A DNA stretch of 41,100 nucleotides from Elusimicrobiota bacterium (lineage in GTDB: Bacteria; Elusimicrobiota; Elusimicrobia; UBA1565), in NCBI GenBank assembly GCA_003450735.1, contig DMEZ01000023.1, positions 1 to 41,100 of the forward strand, in the 5' to 3' direction. Shown in pieces: positions 39,929-41,100 of this stretch (its first letter is position 1; each line of letters opens with the position of its first letter). The notes beneath the pieces were generated by a model that ran no database searches, was not told where the DNA came from, and saw only the letters and a list, made by a program, of their open reading frames with translations. The translations under genes were made by a program, and so were the position numbers.

Positions 39929-40915
39929 ATGCCTGAACGGAGCCTCGGGGTCTGCCTGGTCGGCTGCGGCGGCCATGCCGCCGTCCACGCGGGGCTCCTG
40001 GCCGAACTGGGCGGGGTCGCCCTCTTCTTCTCCAGCCGCACCCCCGCACGGGCCGAGGAGTACGCGAGGCGCTTCTCGGGCGCCGCCCTCCCCTCCTTCG
40101 AGGCCGCCTGCGGCGACGCACGGGTGGACGCTTTGGTCGTCTGCACCCCGCACGACCGCCATCGCGCGGACGCCGAAGCCGCCCTGCGCTCCGGCAAGGC
40201 CGTCCTGCTCGAGAAGCCGCTCGGGGTCAGCGTGGCGGAGGGAGAGGCCCTCCTGCGCCTGGACCGGGAGGTCGGGGGACGGCTCCTGTTGGCCGAGAAC
40301 TACGCCTTCCTCCCCGTCGTCCCGGCCGCCATCCGCCTGCTGCGCCAAGGCGGCGTCGGCCGGCCGAAGTCGGTGCGCTTCGTCCATCGCAAACGCTCCC
40401 AGCCGCGCGGCTGGCGCCTGGAGAAAGCCCGGATGGGCGGGGGGCTCCTCATGGACGTCGGCCCGCACCACCTGCGCCTGCTGCAGACCCTGCTCGGCCC
40501 CGTGCGGAGGGTCCGGATGGTCTCGGCGCGCCGCGGGATCGACTCCATGGAGGGCGAATCCGATTTCAACCTGGCTTTGGACTTCGGGGACGGGCTCGAG
40601 GGGGGGATCGAAGCCTCCTGGACGATCGACTGGGACAAGAGCGTCCCGAACCTGCGCATCGAGGGGGACTCGGGGTCCCTCTCCTACGTCATGGACCGCC
40701 CGTACCTGGAGTGGGAGAGAGAGACCGTCCAGCGCGTGCCATTCGACGCGTCGGACCCGCTCGGCCGTGCGGCCCTCGCACGCCACTTCCTCGAGGTCGC
40801 GCGCGGCGCGCCGGCGGCCGTCGGCGCCGATAAGGGCCTCGAGGACCTCCGGGTGATCGAGGCGGCCTATCGCTCGGCCCGCACCGGGGCTTGGGAGAAA
40901 GCTGCCGGAATTTGA
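39929..40915 (+). CDS. Gfo/Idh/MocA-family oxidoreductase
   Basis: The 328-residue NAD(P)-dependent protein has an N-terminal Rossmann motif (VCLVGCGGHAAVHAGLL) and the family EKP motif (VLLEKPLGVSVAEGEALL). A C-terminal domain follows with GGLLMDVGPHHLRLL. Members oxidise or reduce sugars, inositols and related compounds, and the substrate cannot be named here. It is divergent from the hopanoid operon but there is no proof of a shared pathway. The tRNA promoter overlaps its last codons and stop. Confidence 0.9.
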   Translation: MPERSLGVCLVGCGGHAAVHAGLLAELGGVALFFSSRTPARAEEYARRFSGAALPSFEAACGDARVDALVVCTPHDRHRADAEAALRSGKAVLLEKPLGVSVAEGEALLRLDREVGGRLLLAENYAFLPVVPAAIRLLRQGGVGRPKSVRFVHRKRSQPRGWRLEKARMGGGLLMDVGPHHLRLLQTLLGPVRRVRMVSARRGIDSMEGESDFNLALDFGDGLEGGIEASWTIDWDKSVPNLRIEGDSGSLSYVMDRPYLEWERETVQRVPFDASDPLGRAALARHFLEVARGAPAAVGADKGLEDLRVIEAAYRSARTGAWEKAAGI

Positions 40916-40921
40916 TATAGT
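40916..40921 (+). promoter_or_regulatory. -10 box of the tRNA gene
   Basis: TATAGT lies 9 bases upstream of the mature tRNA 5' end and overlaps nothing but the end of the preceding gene. A weak TTGGGA at 40891 is 19 bp upstream. Confidence 0.5.
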
Positions 40922-40930
40922 GTCGCCCGC

Positions 40931-41002
40931 GCCGGGGTAGCTCAACGGCAGAGCAATCGCTTCGTAAGCGATAGGCTGTCGGTTCAATCCCGACCATCGG
41001 CT
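40931..41002 (+). tRNA. tRNA-Thr (anticodon CGU)
   Basis: The cloverleaf can be read directly. The acceptor is GCCGGGG/CATCGGC, the D stem GCTC/GAGC, the anticodon stem ATCGC/GCGAT with loop TTCGTAA (anticodon CGT), the variable loop AGGCT, and the T arm GTCGG-TTCAATC-CCGAC. The G1-C72 and C2-G71 pairs suit threonine identity. The acceptor has one G-A mismatch (6-67) and a G-T pair (5-68), and the discriminator appears to be T. CCA is not encoded. Confidence 0.85.
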
Positions 41003-41024
41003 CAGGGATGAATTTTCAGGGGGG

Positions 41025-41057
41025 CAAGGCGCGAGCTTTGTCTCTCTTTATTTTTTT
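41025..41057 (+). terminator. Intrinsic terminator after the tRNA
   Basis: CAAGGC (41025-41030) and GCTTTG (41035-41040) form a 6-bp stem with a GCGA tetraloop, followed by a T-rich run (41041-41057). It lies 22 bases after the tRNA. The remaining bases to the window end show no further gene. Confidence 0.75.
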
Positions 41058-41100
41058 CATGACTGACGCAGTTGGGTCATCCTGCGGCCGAAAGTTGTAG

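Overview
The window is a high-GC chromosomal segment from a free-living, probably diderm bacterium. It is densely coded on both strands, with many 4-bp start/stop overlaps and very short leaders. Its genes include sensory kinases, a hopanoid operon, an Hsp90, a glycogen debranching enzyme and oligoribonuclease. The phylum cannot be fixed from the sequence alone; I would guess a little-cultured group such as Elusimicrobiota, with low confidence. No phage, CRISPR array or intact insertion sequence is visible.

Bases 1-9,952 hold a signalling cluster. An Hpt protein, a response regulator with a cysteine-rich tail and a hybrid histidine kinase form one minus-strand operon. A 1,220-residue multi-PAS kinase is read the other way, then comes a membrane kinase divergent from an OmpR-type regulator. 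Both divergent intergenic gaps carry arrays of a CTTAAG-like hexamer repeated about every 11 bp, which looks like the operator of an OmpR/PhoB-type regulator.

Bases 9,962-20,408 hold an AbiE antitoxin with only a fragment of its toxin, and two exported proteins that share a C-terminal helical tail (one with a FlgO-like domain). They are followed by a CheB-CheR-PAS fusion, an exported PDZ/Sel1/caspase-like protein coupled to GlgX, and HtpG. Bases 20,413-28,592 hold an NlpC/P60 peptidase and an operon of an inactive-looking rhomboid, a PH-domain membrane protein, a bacterial SUI1/YciH and an atypical GspE/PilB ATPase. Next come oligoribonuclease, a large-form IspG operon and an exported SH3 protein.

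At 28,589-30,447 trmL is followed by a lower-GC insert. The insert is flanked by a 65-bp imperfect direct repeat of the trmL 3' end and carries a truncated HigB-like toxin, an XRE antitoxin and a nucleotidyltransferase. About 800 bp of non-coding DNA follows, containing strong hairpins and a candidate small RNA gene with its own promoter and terminator.

Bases 31,481-39,798 hold trmJ and a six-gene minus-strand operon: squalene-hopene cyclase, hpnH, hpnA, an hpnG-like nucleosidase, a polyprenyl diphosphate synthase and dxs. It joins isoprenoid precursor supply to hopanoid cyclisation and side-chain addition. The window ends with an oxidoreductase, a tRNA-Thr(CGU) and a terminator.

Recurring themes are divergent genes sharing one small AT-rich island with overlapping -10 boxes on both strands, probable leaderless or near-leaderless mRNAs, long palindromes at gene ends that supply stop codons, and two toxin-antitoxin loci with an intact antitoxin but a deleted toxin.
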